Source of the DNA: Malania oleifera | Taxonomy: Eukaryota > Streptophyta > Magnoliopsida > Santalales > Ximeniaceae | Length of the DNA: 64,000 bases | NCBI RefSeq assembly: GCF_029873635.1 | Contig: NC_080427.1 | Coordinates: 72,943,348 to 73,007,347, forward strand | Direction of reading: 5' to 3' | Part shown: piece by piece, positions 48,424 through 58,901 of the stretch | How positions within the stretch are numbered: the first letter of the stretch is position 1 | Layout of the letters: each line of letters begins with the position of its first letter | Translations under genes and position numbers: made by a program | Notes under the pieces: model-generated | What the model was told of the DNA's origin: nothing | What the model saw: only the letters and a program-made list of their open reading frames with translations | The model's database searches: none

Positions 48424-50301
48424 TGTCATGCCCCAAACCCCGAAATGCAACCCAAGGGTGAAAATGTAATCTAACCTGTCCCTGTATTCGATCAAACATC
48501 CAAAGATACAGTCCAATGGATGAGGGTCCAACCCCCGTGGGGTTCCCAGGCACCCCAAACACATCCATTCACAAAACATATACGCAGTGGAAAAAGGTCA
48601 TCTATATACACATACGCAGTACCATACCAGAGTCTATACAAGAGTAAAACATGGCTCTACCAAAACGTACAAATTGGCTGCCCAACACATCCCAAAATGG
48701 CAACCCATCAAAATACAGTCCTAGCATTTACCCAAGCGTTAAATGCAGTACACCGGCTAGTACGCTCCCTACACCAGGACGCTAGTTCCAGTTACTCGAA
48801 GGACTTGTAAAAATGTACGTATAGCAAGGGTGAGACACTTCTCAGTAAGGAAGAACACAGGTTATATCGATGTGTGACATTTTAGTGTTATCATGATACA
48901 CTAACATGCATGGATCAATAGTCAAAACAATCAAAATAGTTCCAGTATTTTCACAAACCAAGCAATACAATCTGGTGTTGTCGCACCCTTCAGCTCGAAG
49001 TCGAACTATCTGGTGGTATTTCACACCCTTCGGTAAAAACCCGTGATCTTGTGGTATTTCACACCCTTCGGCTCGAAGCCGGACTATCTGGTGGTATTTC
49101 ACACCCTTTGGTCAAAACCGGTGTTCTAGTGATATTTCACACCCTTCGGCAAACGCCAATGTCCCCGGTAACCTAGCATAGCATCAGCATTGAACCGGTG
49201 CAGATCTAGTGTTCGCACACCTTTTCGGCTCGAAAGCCGGCCAATCTAGTGGTATTGCGCACTCTTCGGCAAAAGCCAGATTTTCAAACCTGGAACAATT
49301 AGGAACCCCGTTCCTATTTCACCAAAATGCAACATATGCATGCTCATATAACCAAACAAACCACACTCATTTGGTAATCTGAATCATGGTTTTCCAAAAA
49401 AATATAGTTTAAACAAGTCAAGGCACGGCCATCCCAATATTATAGTATAAATCAACATATACCCATGGTTTTCAACAAAACCAGGGATGCAGCCCGTCGC
49501 CCCCTTTTCCCAAAACTGTAATAATGAAAAACCCTTAGTTTTTCCCATTAGATCCCCCCAAATGAGTAACCAAAACACACACGGGACCGTGGACCACAAT
49601 TCCACCAAGCCCGATTTCAAAAATAACCAATATAAACATAATTCCCCTTACCTTTTCCCCAAATCACAAATTCTGAACTCCAAGGCCCCTAAACAACGAA
49701 CCGAGTTCCAAAACCTACAAATCATAGTACAGAATATGCTCACAAGACAGTTACCTATAAAGCTACCGGATCAGAATTGAAAACTGAGTCTTACCTCGAT
49801 TTTTTGCCAAAACCCGAAAATCTTCGAAACGAGATTTCGATCCATAAAAGTTCTAGAGAATCCTTCCACGATCCTCGTGGTAACTTCAGATTTCCGATTC
49901 CATCAACAATCGGTGAAGAAATCTAGAGAGAGAGAGAGAGTAGGGAGAGGTTTAGAGAGAGAGAGACAGAAATAGATTTTGAGTTTCTTAATGACGAAGT
50001 AAAGAATATTTTATTTATAGGCCCTTTGACCCTAGGGAATTCGTCGTACGAAATGGTGCCTTCGTTGACTAATCTTTCACTGACTTCATTGACGAATCGG
50101 TGGCCTCGTCGACGAATCTAGCATCTCTGATTTTTCTGAGACTCCTTGACTTCTCCTCGTCGATGAGTCTTTGAATTTCATCGACGAGAAGAACAATGGT
50201 TTCGTCGACGAAGTACGGCTTCGTCGATGAAATCTGCCAAATTTCCAATTTTGCCCCTCTCTTATTTATTTAACCCATTTATCACAATTCAAGTTCTTAC
50301 A
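48424..50301 (-). repeat. 5' LTR of G2
   Basis: Uninterrupted copy: TGTCATGCCCC..TTCTTACA. It has the CACACCCTTCGGC minisatellite (48970-49275), a GA-rich run (49926-49968), a TATA-like box on the minus strand (50012-50020) and CGTCGACGAA-type motifs (50040-50230). It records the sequence present at the G3 insertion site before G3 arrived. Confidence 0.9.
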
Positions 50302-50306
50302 GTTAC

Positions 50307-50835
50307 ATTTTTCATTATTGATATTACTACCGTACAAATTATGTAATATGCATGATTATGAAATCTTTGCCAATTTGTTATATCATATAATTATTTTTCC
50401 TGATTATACTTAGTGTCAGCTCTCCTTGATTTAGTATACTAAATTTTTTTTAATGACTCTTAATTTGTAGGATTCACGGCTATCATAATATCAACATGAT
50501 GTCTTGCATGCATGCACTTCAGTCGTCAGATGCAACTTTTGACTATTTCTTTATAATTTTTATTGTTATTTGAACAAATGGAGTTTTTGTATTTAAATTT
50601 GAATTTGTATTAGTATTAGTATTTGAATTTTGAATATTTTTAAATAATTTTTGTTATCTGAACATATATTATTTCTTTATTTTAATTGAATTTGTATTTA
50701 AATTCGAAATTTTGAATGATTTGCGAATTTTGTAGTAATTATGATTTCAGTTTATATATTTGAAAATGTAATTATATATTTTTATATAAGAATTCATGAT
50801 TAAACAAAGTTAGTATAAAAGGTTGTTTAATTTTT
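50307..50835. other. CACTA interior right of G2
   Basis: AT-rich sequence with no gene seen. It joins 32277 on the other side of G2 and leads into the right subterminal repeats. Confidence 0.6.
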
Positions 50836-50839
50836 CTAA

Positions 50840-51262
50840 TTATTAGTGAAGGATTTAAATTCGTCACTAATACCGCTCCTATTAGTCACAAATTTCTGAT
50901 TCGCCAATAATATCACTCTAATAGTGACGAATTTCTAATTCATTACTAATACCCAACTAGTAGTCACGAATTTCTAATTCGTCAATAATACCATACTAGT
51001 AGTGATGAATATCTACGTTGTCACTAATACCCTACTAGTAGTGACAAATTTATAATTCGTCACTAATACCCCTACTATTAGTGACGAATTTGAGTTAAGT
51101 CGTTATATACTATATAGTGACGGTATTAGGGTTTTAATGACGGATTTAATCTGTCACTAATACTCCATTATTAATGACGAAAGTTAAATTTGTCACTAAA
51201 AGTTATTAGTAACAGCACATATAGCAACTATTTTAAAACCGTCACTAATACCCTGATTTTTT
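50840..51262 (+). repeat. 3' subterminal repeat array of the CACTA element
   Basis: About a dozen copies of AATTCGTCACTAATAC and TAGTGACGAATTT, with the orientations mirrored relative to the left array. The array ends against the terminal repeat. The dominant core here is CGTCACTAAT. Confidence 0.88.
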
Positions 51263-51268
51263 GTAGTG

Positions 51269-52249
51269 ATCATTCAAGCATTTTGAGAGTTCCTAAATGT
51301 GCTAGTGCTTTATTTTACATTGCTTAAGACTCTCATCTTTGTGGTTGTTGATTGTTTGATTTTGAGAGTTAAGCAAAATTGTTTCCCACATATTTAACTT
51401 GATAAATCTTATGTTAGGAAAACTCATTAGCTTGAGGATCTTAGCATTGTTATTGCTAGATTCCTAAAGCGATAATTTTTGTGTGCAAAGTATATTACAA
51501 ACTATATTTTTCAAACAACTCATGTGCTTATTTCATTAAAGAAAATATTTTTGAGTTGGTTTGAATATTATTGCCAAGATCTTTGAAACCCTTATCTGTT
51601 ATTGAGATTTATTATATCTTGTTTCAAAGAAATAGGTTGTTTGTACACTCTTGAGCATATTTGAGATTATACATTATAGAGTGTTTTTTGCACAAAATCA
51701 CATCAACGAGCTTACAATTCCCATATTATTGATGTGCATTGATTGATTGATACTAGTACAAATCTGCTTGTTGGAGAAGCATACACTTTGTACACTGTTT
51801 GTATTGTATTCATTGATTGTATTCCAGGCGTGGGCTTGAAGAGGGAGACTAGCCTTGTGGAATAGTCCCGGATTGACTTAGACCCAGTTAGGAAAGTTAG
51901 GTGCACCATCTTAGTAAGGTGTAGGTTGAGGTCAGTCCCACTAATTGACCTGGTTGTAACCGGTGTCGCTCCACCCGTGAGGTGAGCTTATAGTGGAATC
52001 CTTGTGATGGTGAGCCAAGGCAGGGACATAGGCACTTTGGTCGAACCCTGACAACATATCTGGTGTTAGTTTATTTTTTGCACTTTATTTTCTACACCTG
52101 TGTGTTTATTGGTTAAATATCTGCTTGGGCTTGACATTTCTTAGACTGCCCCTAGGTTGCGTAATATTGATTGTTGGATTAGATAAACCTAGGGATAATT
52201 TTTTAAATCTCCAATTCACCCCCCTCTTAGGATTGCACCAAAGCAAACA
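51269..52249 (+). repeat. 3' LTR of element A, right part
   Basis: Resumes ATCATTCAAGCATTTTGAGAG, the counterpart of 9620 onward, and ends CACCAAAGCAAACA. It has a single copy of the block that is duplicated at 10023-10408. Confidence 0.88.
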
Positions 52250-52299
52250 AATACATTTTTTCCAATTTCTTTTATTATTATATTTTCTAGGTCTCTACA
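52250..52299 (-). repeat. Outer 50 bases of the G1 LTR
   Basis: Continues the LTR sequence broken at 8642. On the minus strand it starts TGTAGAGACCTAG, like solo LTR E. Confidence 0.65.
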
Positions 52300-53400
52300 A
52301 ATTACTTAAAGAATGCTTAAATCAAAGGGAAGTGAATGAAATTGCAAAAGAGTTGGGTGCGATCACAATTACCGCAAATCACACTCTGCCTCGTTGTTTC
52401 TTTCTATTTTTACATTTCTACGTGTTTTTCTTATCTGGTAGTGGGAGTGGACTACGGGGATTGAGTAAGGAGAGCTTTAGGGGAAGTGGGTCTGAGAAAC
52501 AAGGGTGTGAGAAGTTGGTTTAGTCGAAGTCCGTGGCTGCGTGTGATGTTGGTAGCAAGGAGGAGGAGGTTGTGGAAATTGACGAGCGTGAGTGTGATAG
52601 AGAAGGTGTTGGTTGTGTGGATTTTTTTGGGATTGAAGAACACATCGAAATCGAGGTATTCCCTTTCCACAACCTCTATGATGAAATTTAGAAATAATCA
52701 TTCCTTATGTATTCCTTATTATGAACTCATAAAAATTCATTATGTTTATTCTCAAACATATCTAAGGCCTTGTGTTGGCTCAAAAATAAAATTAACAAAA
52801 AAAGGAAGTACTTAATTTATCAGAATATTCATTCATAATGCGTTGTTTAATAATATATAACACCGAAGCACAAATTTCACCACAACATAGTTTGAAAAAC
52901 AAAGAAGGCATGGATTATGCACAACAATTGATTAAGAAAGCATTATTTTAAGAGAGACACATACTTAATCTACTCTGGTGACCGTCAAGAAGAAGAAGAA
53001 GATGTTAAGAAGATGAAGAAAAAGATGGAAGATGCAATGGTCAATTGGAATGGATGGAACAATGCTCATACTCAGAAAGACGATGATAATGAAATATATA
53101 GAAATGGAATGAATGCTAGTAAATGGTAATGACGCAACACAAACCAGCAGTAGGGTCCTAGGGAAATAGGATGACTTTTATGCCCCTAGCTCACTCGTTA
53201 CTACCACGTCTAGTTTGATAGATTTGTACATTAATTCAGATTAAGGTGAAGGTGAAGGGGAGAGGGTATTTTGGAAATTTTAGTTTTACCCATTTTCAAA
53301 TGCACCACTACGCGTCTCACTCACAACCTCCTCTTCCTCCCTTTTATTTCCTATGTGAATAAATGTAGGAACCATTGGCTCATTTGAAGTAGGACTAGTT
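52300..53400 (+). other. Unique-looking sequence with possible gene remnants
   Basis: Not recognised as a transposon. One plus-strand frame at 52440-52690 reads SGSGLRGLSKESF, then a stop, then KEEEVVEIDERECDRE and GIEEHIEIE, ending at a GT-containing site (GAG/GTATTCC). Another at 52985-53128 is acidic and basic (EEEEDVKKMKKKMED) and ends with a stop. Neither has a domain I can name. They may be exons of a decayed or low-expressed gene, or chance frames. Confidence 0.3.
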
Positions 53401-53405
53401 CCCCC

Positions 53406-53410
<5 letters not shown>

Positions 53411-53492
<82 letters not shown>

Positions 53493-53494
53493 TA
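53411..53494. repeat. (CT)n followed by (CA)n microsatellite
   Basis: A long CTCTCT run passes directly into CACACA. It is followed by a loosely repeated ATACATACA/CATGCA-rich stretch to about 53820. The Arg-Glu repeat frame on the minus strand is an artefact of this. Confidence 0.95.
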
Positions 53495-54108
53495 GAAATG
53501 AGTATTCATATTTATACCAACCCAAGTACATGCATACATATTTAAGCACATATTTCTACAATTATACATTAACATACATATACACCTTCATACACATATA
53601 AATATATGCCTATACATACATACTCACACACACACACATATATTCACACATGCATGAACACACATTCATGCATATGCATTCTCAAGCATGCATGCATGCT
53701 ATTCATGTATAAGTCCCTGTGCATGCTAGCAAGGCATGCATACCCATTAATAGACAAACAATGCACTCACTCATGCAATTATATATATTCATACGCATAC
53801 ACACACTTACATGCATACTAATGAGAGGAGGAACCACCCGCTACATCTTCTTGATGTTGGCTCCACATTTCTTCCATCTGTGCTTTCTAGTGCATCATTT
53901 CTTGCATCTATGCTTCCATAACTTCGTTCATCATTTTAAGCGCCTGTAGCTCTTTCGCCATAGAGGATGCCCAAGCCTCGGCTTGTCGATGCCCAAATTC
54001 ACTAGTAAACCACAAATGCATTTATCAAACCTGACCCATGCTTCCAAGTTTGCTAGATGGCTAAGGGTGTTTTCCCTTAAAATATGTTTCTTTTTATGCT
54101 ATCTCATA

Positions 54109-57100
54109 TGTAGAGACCTGAAAAATTAAATTAATAAAAGTAATAAAAGTGTTGACCTTATTGGTCCTGCTCGATTTTGATTATGAAAAATACTCATTAT
54201 ATCTAATGAGTGTTTGAGGTTTTGTGTAGGGAACTAAAGGTGTTAAAATAAAGATGTGCACAAAGTTAAGAAAAGCCCGAAGACCAAAGTTTTATTTCAT
54301 AATGTAATATATTTAATTGGTCTGTAATAGTAAGTAGGTACTTGGTTTATAATAAGCTCACACACATCACATGTATGATTTACTACGTAAGCTCAAACAA
54401 ACCATGAATTAGAAAGGACCTTAGAAAGACCTTAGGGTGTACACTGGACTTTTTCGGTGTCTCTATTTTTGGACCTAAGTGACCCTAAGACACACACATG
54501 TACACATATGTTTGTTAGGCACTTGAAATAGGACTTGTTTGGTTCAATACAAGACCGAAATGCACACTTGGTGCACTTTTGATCGACCGTCCAACATAGT
54601 TCACTTTGGCCTGGTTGACCGAACCGGCACTAGGTCAACAGTTTGACCAAATCCCGGTCGACCAAACTTCACAGTTCATTTCTTGCCGGTCGACCGAACC
54701 ACTTGGGAGTCAACATTTTGACCTCCCGGTCGACCGAGCACTTTTGTACTCCAACTACCTAGTCGACCGGAGGGTCCTCGGGAGAATTCCCAGCGGTCTG
54801 GTCGACCAAACCATGCAGTTCAAAAAGGCCCGGTAGACCGAACCTCGAAAATTTGGAAAATCGCCTTGCTCCGGTCGACCGACCATTCAATTCAAAAGTC
54901 CACTGGTCGACCGAGCCATTTAAGTCCTGGTCGACCGAACCACTTTTGGTCGACCAGACCTCTCGGATTGCCCTGATTTTTTACCGCCTTTAATATCTTT
55001 TTAAACAAGGTTAAAATGCTTTAAACATCAATAAACTTTTCTCATAATACCCAATAGGTCCCCAACGGTCATATTTTCTCTCTTGCCTATATATATGAGT
55101 TCATTTGAGAAAATTAAGGGAGATTAGCCACTTTGATTAGGGAAAATTCTTTGAAAAATCAAAACCCTATAATACTCATTTCCAAGCTTCACATACTCAA
55201 TCTTACCTTCTCATATTGCCTACATCATTTGTAAGTTGGTTTCGAGTGTTTGTCTTGATTGGTTTGCTCTCCTATCTTTGGATTGATTAACTTATTTTTG
55301 AGAGCTAAAACCTTAAGTATTCTTAGGGGACTTTGGTAATAAGTCTCTCCTAAGAAGACTTATATAAAACTCCTGAGTATTACATATTCATTGCAATATC
55401 TTAAGAAGTTTGTATTTGTATTTTGGTTGCAAAAACATTTTCAAATATCTACTGTGTTTGTATCTTGAAAATATTTGATGAGATATTTGCTTATGTGATA
55501 AAATCTTTGTTGCAATATTCGTTAACTCATATATCTTTTGCTGAATACAAAGATTGAATATTCTTCTGCAAACCAAACATATACACTTCAAGAGCATCAT
55601 ACAATTGAGAAAACCCGCTCTTTGAAATATACACATATATTGCTTAGCTAGTATCTTAGTGTGAACATCTTACCTGAATATCTTGTGATACAAAGATCAT
55701 ACTGTTTGCACTCTCACGCACTCATTACAACGATAGTAAATCTATTTGAGAGTTGACATCTTAGACCACATTGAGCTTACATATTGAATCATACTATGGT
55801 GTTTGTAATTGCGCGTATTTGGGTACACATCTGCTTTACTTGAAAGCTTATTCATTGTACCATTTGATTGTATTTCAAATATTGTTGTATTTCCAGGCAC
55901 GGGCCTGAAGAGGGAGACTAGCCCTGGAATAGTCCCGGATTGGCTTAGACCCGGTTAGGAAATCTAGGTGCGTCGTCCTGTTAAGGCGTGTAGGTTGAGG
56001 TCAGCCCGCTAATTGACCTGGTTAAGGTTGAGGTCAGCCCTGTGTTAATTTGATTGGTTGTAAACGGTGCCGCTCCACCCTTAAGTGAGCTATTAGTGGA
56101 ATCCTCTTGCTTGCGAGCTAGAGGCAGGGACGTAGGCACAGTTGGCTGAACCCAGATAACATATCATGTGTTCACTTATATTTCCGCACTTTATATTTAC
56201 TGCACATATATGTTATGGGTGAATGATGCGTATGACTTAAATTCCACATTATATATATCTACGCATTTGGAAATTGAATAGACTAACCCTAGGTTGTGTA
56301 TATACTGTTGTAGGATAGATTAACCTAAGAGAAAAAGTTTAAAAATTCCAATTCACCCCCCCTCTTGGGAATATACCAATTCTAACAAAAAGAAAGAGAG
56401 AGGGAAGAATAAGAAAAGGAAGGGAATTTAAAAGAAGAGAATAGTAGGGCTTCGTCGACGAATCGAGGGTTTTCGTCGACGAATGTCCCATAATTTTCAC
56501 GACGAGGTACACGTTTCTCGTCGATGAGAAGATACCAAGAGTTTTGGGATTTTTAGGGAAATTTCAAGTTCGTCGATGAAATAGCCTCCTCGTCGACGAA
56601 GTGCATTCATGGGTTCATCGACGAATTACTTGAACTCGTTGCCGAAAATATAATGGAAACACTCATTTCAGCATCGTTTTATCTCTCCTCACTCGCTCTC
56701 TCTTTAGAAACTAGAAACCCTTACCTTCTCTCTTCGTTTTCGGCTTCGTTAAAGCTCGGATTGACGATCAAAAATCGTTATGAGGTTCCTGAGAAAATTC
56801 TTTACAACATAGGCGGAGTAGATTTTCAGTTTAGAGTTCTGAGGAATCATCCCAAAATTAGGGTAAGTAAGAGATTTTAGGGTTTAATGGGTTGTTTGAA
56901 GTATTTGAAATCTGGGAAGTATTATACAGAAATTGTTGTGGGAAATGAGTTGATTGATTTGGTAAAAATGTGACTTTTAGGCTTTTGAGCTGTGAACACC
57001 GAGGAGCATTGGATTTAGGGTGTTAGTGAACCTCTCAGTAAGGCAAGTAGGGGGAATAAATTATTACTGTCAATTTGAGAAATATTGATTGAGTTATTAT

Positions 57101-58901
57101 GTGAAAAGGGTATTATGATATTTTACCTGAAATTTATTATGATATAAATAACAGATGAAATTTTGTGTGGCATATGATTTATATTGAGATATGTTTAAAT
57201 CTGGGTTAAATGATTTACTCTGAGAATTTGAGATTATGAAATGTGAATTGAGATATGAAATTTGAAATGGGGAAATGATAAAAAGTGATTATGTACCAAA
57301 AAGTATATCTTCTGAGAAATGATGAAACATGAGATATGGAAATGTTTTATTGAGAAATGTGAAATATGTGAAACGAGATATGTATATGTATTTATAAGAT
57401 GAAATGAAAATTGAATTGATGAAATACTATTGAAATGATGAAATGAGTTGTGATTACTAAAAATGTGAACATTGCAATGATAATGTTGCAATGAGATTAA
57501 TGATAAGTGAATACTGGTATGTAAATATGAATATGAGAATATGAGAATGGGAAATATTGCAATGTAAAATTCTGCAATATTAATATTGAATTGTGAGAAT
57601 TGAAATGTGAAATTCTAAAATATGAATATAGAAATGTGAATGATAAAATGCCAATACCGCATAATGATTGCGGGTATGTGGTAGTGATAACCCTAATGGA
57701 TGGATATGGAAACCTTAATGATGGGATGTGATATTGAGCATAGTACCATTTCTATTGGAGACAGTGCAACCACACGGACTCGTGGATCGTGTGACGTGAC
57801 AGTCGACTGAGCTATTTAGTAAAGTTGTTGTGCCCCCTGAGTCTGGATCAAGGCTATAGGCTGGCCAGTCATACTGCAAACACAAGATATATGAGATGAT
57901 ATTTTGATCTAACTAAGTCAGCCAACCACAGTTAGATTCAGCCTTCGGGCCGCATAACCCTATTCATGGGGGGAAGCATGACGTGGAGAGATATCCTCAG
58001 GGCAGCCATGAGTTACAGACACAGATGTATTGATTATCGAGGATACTCATGAGCTAGATGTGAAATGAAATGGAAATGGAAATGGTAATAAAATGAAATT
58101 AAACGAAAATGGAAATGTGAATGAAATAGTGTGAGTTAATAATATAAATAATTAAAGCAAAATAAAACACTCTGCCTGAGGGCTTACTGAGTAATGTGAG
58201 TGCCGTGATAAGTATCAGTTGTTGCCAAACTCGAATTATTTATGTAAGAATACAAACGATATCAGGGCAAAGAGAAATTGCTTGTATGAGCGGGTAAGCT
58301 TCCCTATTCTTAGGAACTTCGTTTGTAATTATGGGTTGCGTGTGTATGGTTTTGGAAATGAAAGTGAAAGCTTATGAAAGCTCGTGTCTTATATCTATAT
58401 AATTATGATTGTAGGAATGGTATATTTTCTCAGGAGATATTATCACTGGAATGAATGTATGTTATAAAATAATGAATCTCATACTACCACACATTGTAGA
58501 TAATTTATTCCATCATACTGAGATGTGTCTCACCTAATCATTTAAATATTTTAGGAAATCGAGATAGACCTAGTGATAGAGCTCCGAGGTAGAGAGGAGC
58601 GGATACCTTGAGTAGACAAGGTGAGTGTTTTAAGCTAGGGAGATTTGATTTCCCTAGAGTATTTTGTGTAAGACTTGTATTTTTGGATGGTTAGTGCTCT
58701 GGTATGTGTATTCGCTGTGGTATGTAAATATATAAAATGACTTCTACAGTTAGGTTTGTGTATATATGAATGATTGTGTACCCGATACCCATTTTCGGGC
58801 CGAGTTATGCATGGTGGCATCAGAGGTTGATGTGGGCGATATATGATTATATGATTTATGTTTTATATGGAAAAAAATGGTATGAAAATCGGGGGGTCAC
58901 A
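54109..58901 (+). mobile_element. E: solo Gypsy LTR, interrupted by solo LTR C
   Basis: Perfect duplication TCATA (54104-54108 and 58902-58906). Starts TGTAGAGACCTG and ends GGGGGGTCACA. Without LTR C it is about 2.55 kb. It contains CGTCGACGAA motifs (56448-56640) like the G2 LTR, a GAAATG-rich stretch (57080-57660) and a region at 57700-58030 with LTR-like features. A short frame (56653-56880) shows no domain. It is related to the G1 LTR at the start. Confidence 0.88.
54150..56387 (+). mobile_element. C: solo Copia LTR inside solo LTR E
   Basis: Perfect duplication AAAAG (54145-54149 and 56388-56392). Starts TGTTGACCTTATTGG and ends CCTCTTGGGAATATACCAATTCTAACA. GGTCGACCGAACC-type motifs lie at 54585-54965 and a TATA box at 55088-55096. 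Same family as solo LTR B. Confidence 0.93.

Larger units (their letters stand above)
32283..50301 (-). mobile_element. G2: chromovirus (Del/Tekay-type) Gypsy retrotransposon
   Basis: Perfect 5-bp duplication GTTAC at 32278-32282 and 50302-50306. The element reads leftward: 5' LTR 48424-50301, Met-tRNA primer site 48409-48420, gag-pol 48099-41668, polypurine tract 41389-41404, 3' LTR 39624-41388 plus 32283-32345. Nested G3 splits the 3' LTR, and solo LTR D splits the integrase region. A chromodomain-like C-terminus and Del/Tekay-type zinc motifs place it among the chromoviruses. It carries full domain order but is broken in all frames. Confidence 0.92.
18067..51268 (+). mobile_element. CACTA (En/Spm-type) DNA transposon carrying nested Gypsy elements
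   Basis: The right end reads ..TTTTTTGTAGTG; its reverse complement CACTACAAAAAATCAGGG is a classic CACTA terminal repeat. The left end CATTAAAAAAAAAACAAG is a decayed form. A 3-bp target duplication ATC flanks it (18064-18066 and 51269-51271). The intact 5' LTR of A reads straight across this point (CCTTGATTATTCAAGC), which proves the insertion. Both ends carry dense AGTGACGG subterminal repeats. TNPD-like and TNPA-like genes lie at 23479-29022. Removing nested G2 and its duplication leaves roughly 15.2 kb of CACTA sequence. Confidence 0.92.
8643..52249 (+). mobile_element. A: gag-only Copia-type LTR retrotransposon (non-autonomous) with large nested insertions
   Basis: The 5' LTR is 8643-10792, the primer-binding site 10795-10806, and gag 13207-14438. 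About 2.5 kb without coding sequence follows, then a polypurine tract at 17006-17019 and a 3' LTR (17020-18066 plus 51272-52249). Target duplication: AATCC at 8638-8642 and AATAC at 52250-52254 (four of five bases). No protease, integrase, reverse transcriptase or RNase H is present. This matches the plant terminal-repeat retrotransposons with a gag domain (TR-GAG). It is interrupted by solo LTR B just behind the primer site and by the 33-kb CACTA unit in the 3' LTR. Confidence 0.85.
4309..52299 (-). mobile_element. G1: chromovirus-type Gypsy retrotransposon, partial, hosting all the nested elements up to 52299
   Basis: G1 reads leftward: LTR (52299-52250 and 8642-6431), primer-binding site 6416-6427, then gag-pol down to 4309, where C0 interrupts it. 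The remainder lies left of the window. Element A split the LTR at 8642/52250. The outer LTR end at 52299 reads TGTAGAGACC on the minus strand, matching the start of solo LTR E at 54109 (TGTAGAGACC on plus). The five bases after the end are AATTA. The matching target duplication would be outside the window and cannot be checked. Confidence 0.78.

Noticed and set aside
52125..52523. 132-codon plus-strand frame
   Set aside because: It crosses from the 3' LTR of A through the G1 LTR end into flanking sequence, so as a single gene it is a chance junction.
53306..53311. CACTAC as a possible terminus of the second CACTA copy
   Set aside because: No subterminal repeats adjoin it and no matching opposite end or duplication was found.
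53286..53575. Minus-strand frames with long Arg-Glu repeats
   Set aside because: Translation of the (CT)n/(CA)n microsatellite at 53411-53494.
57234..57491. Minus-strand His/Phe-rich frame
   Set aside because: Low-complexity GAAATG-rich part of solo LTR E.
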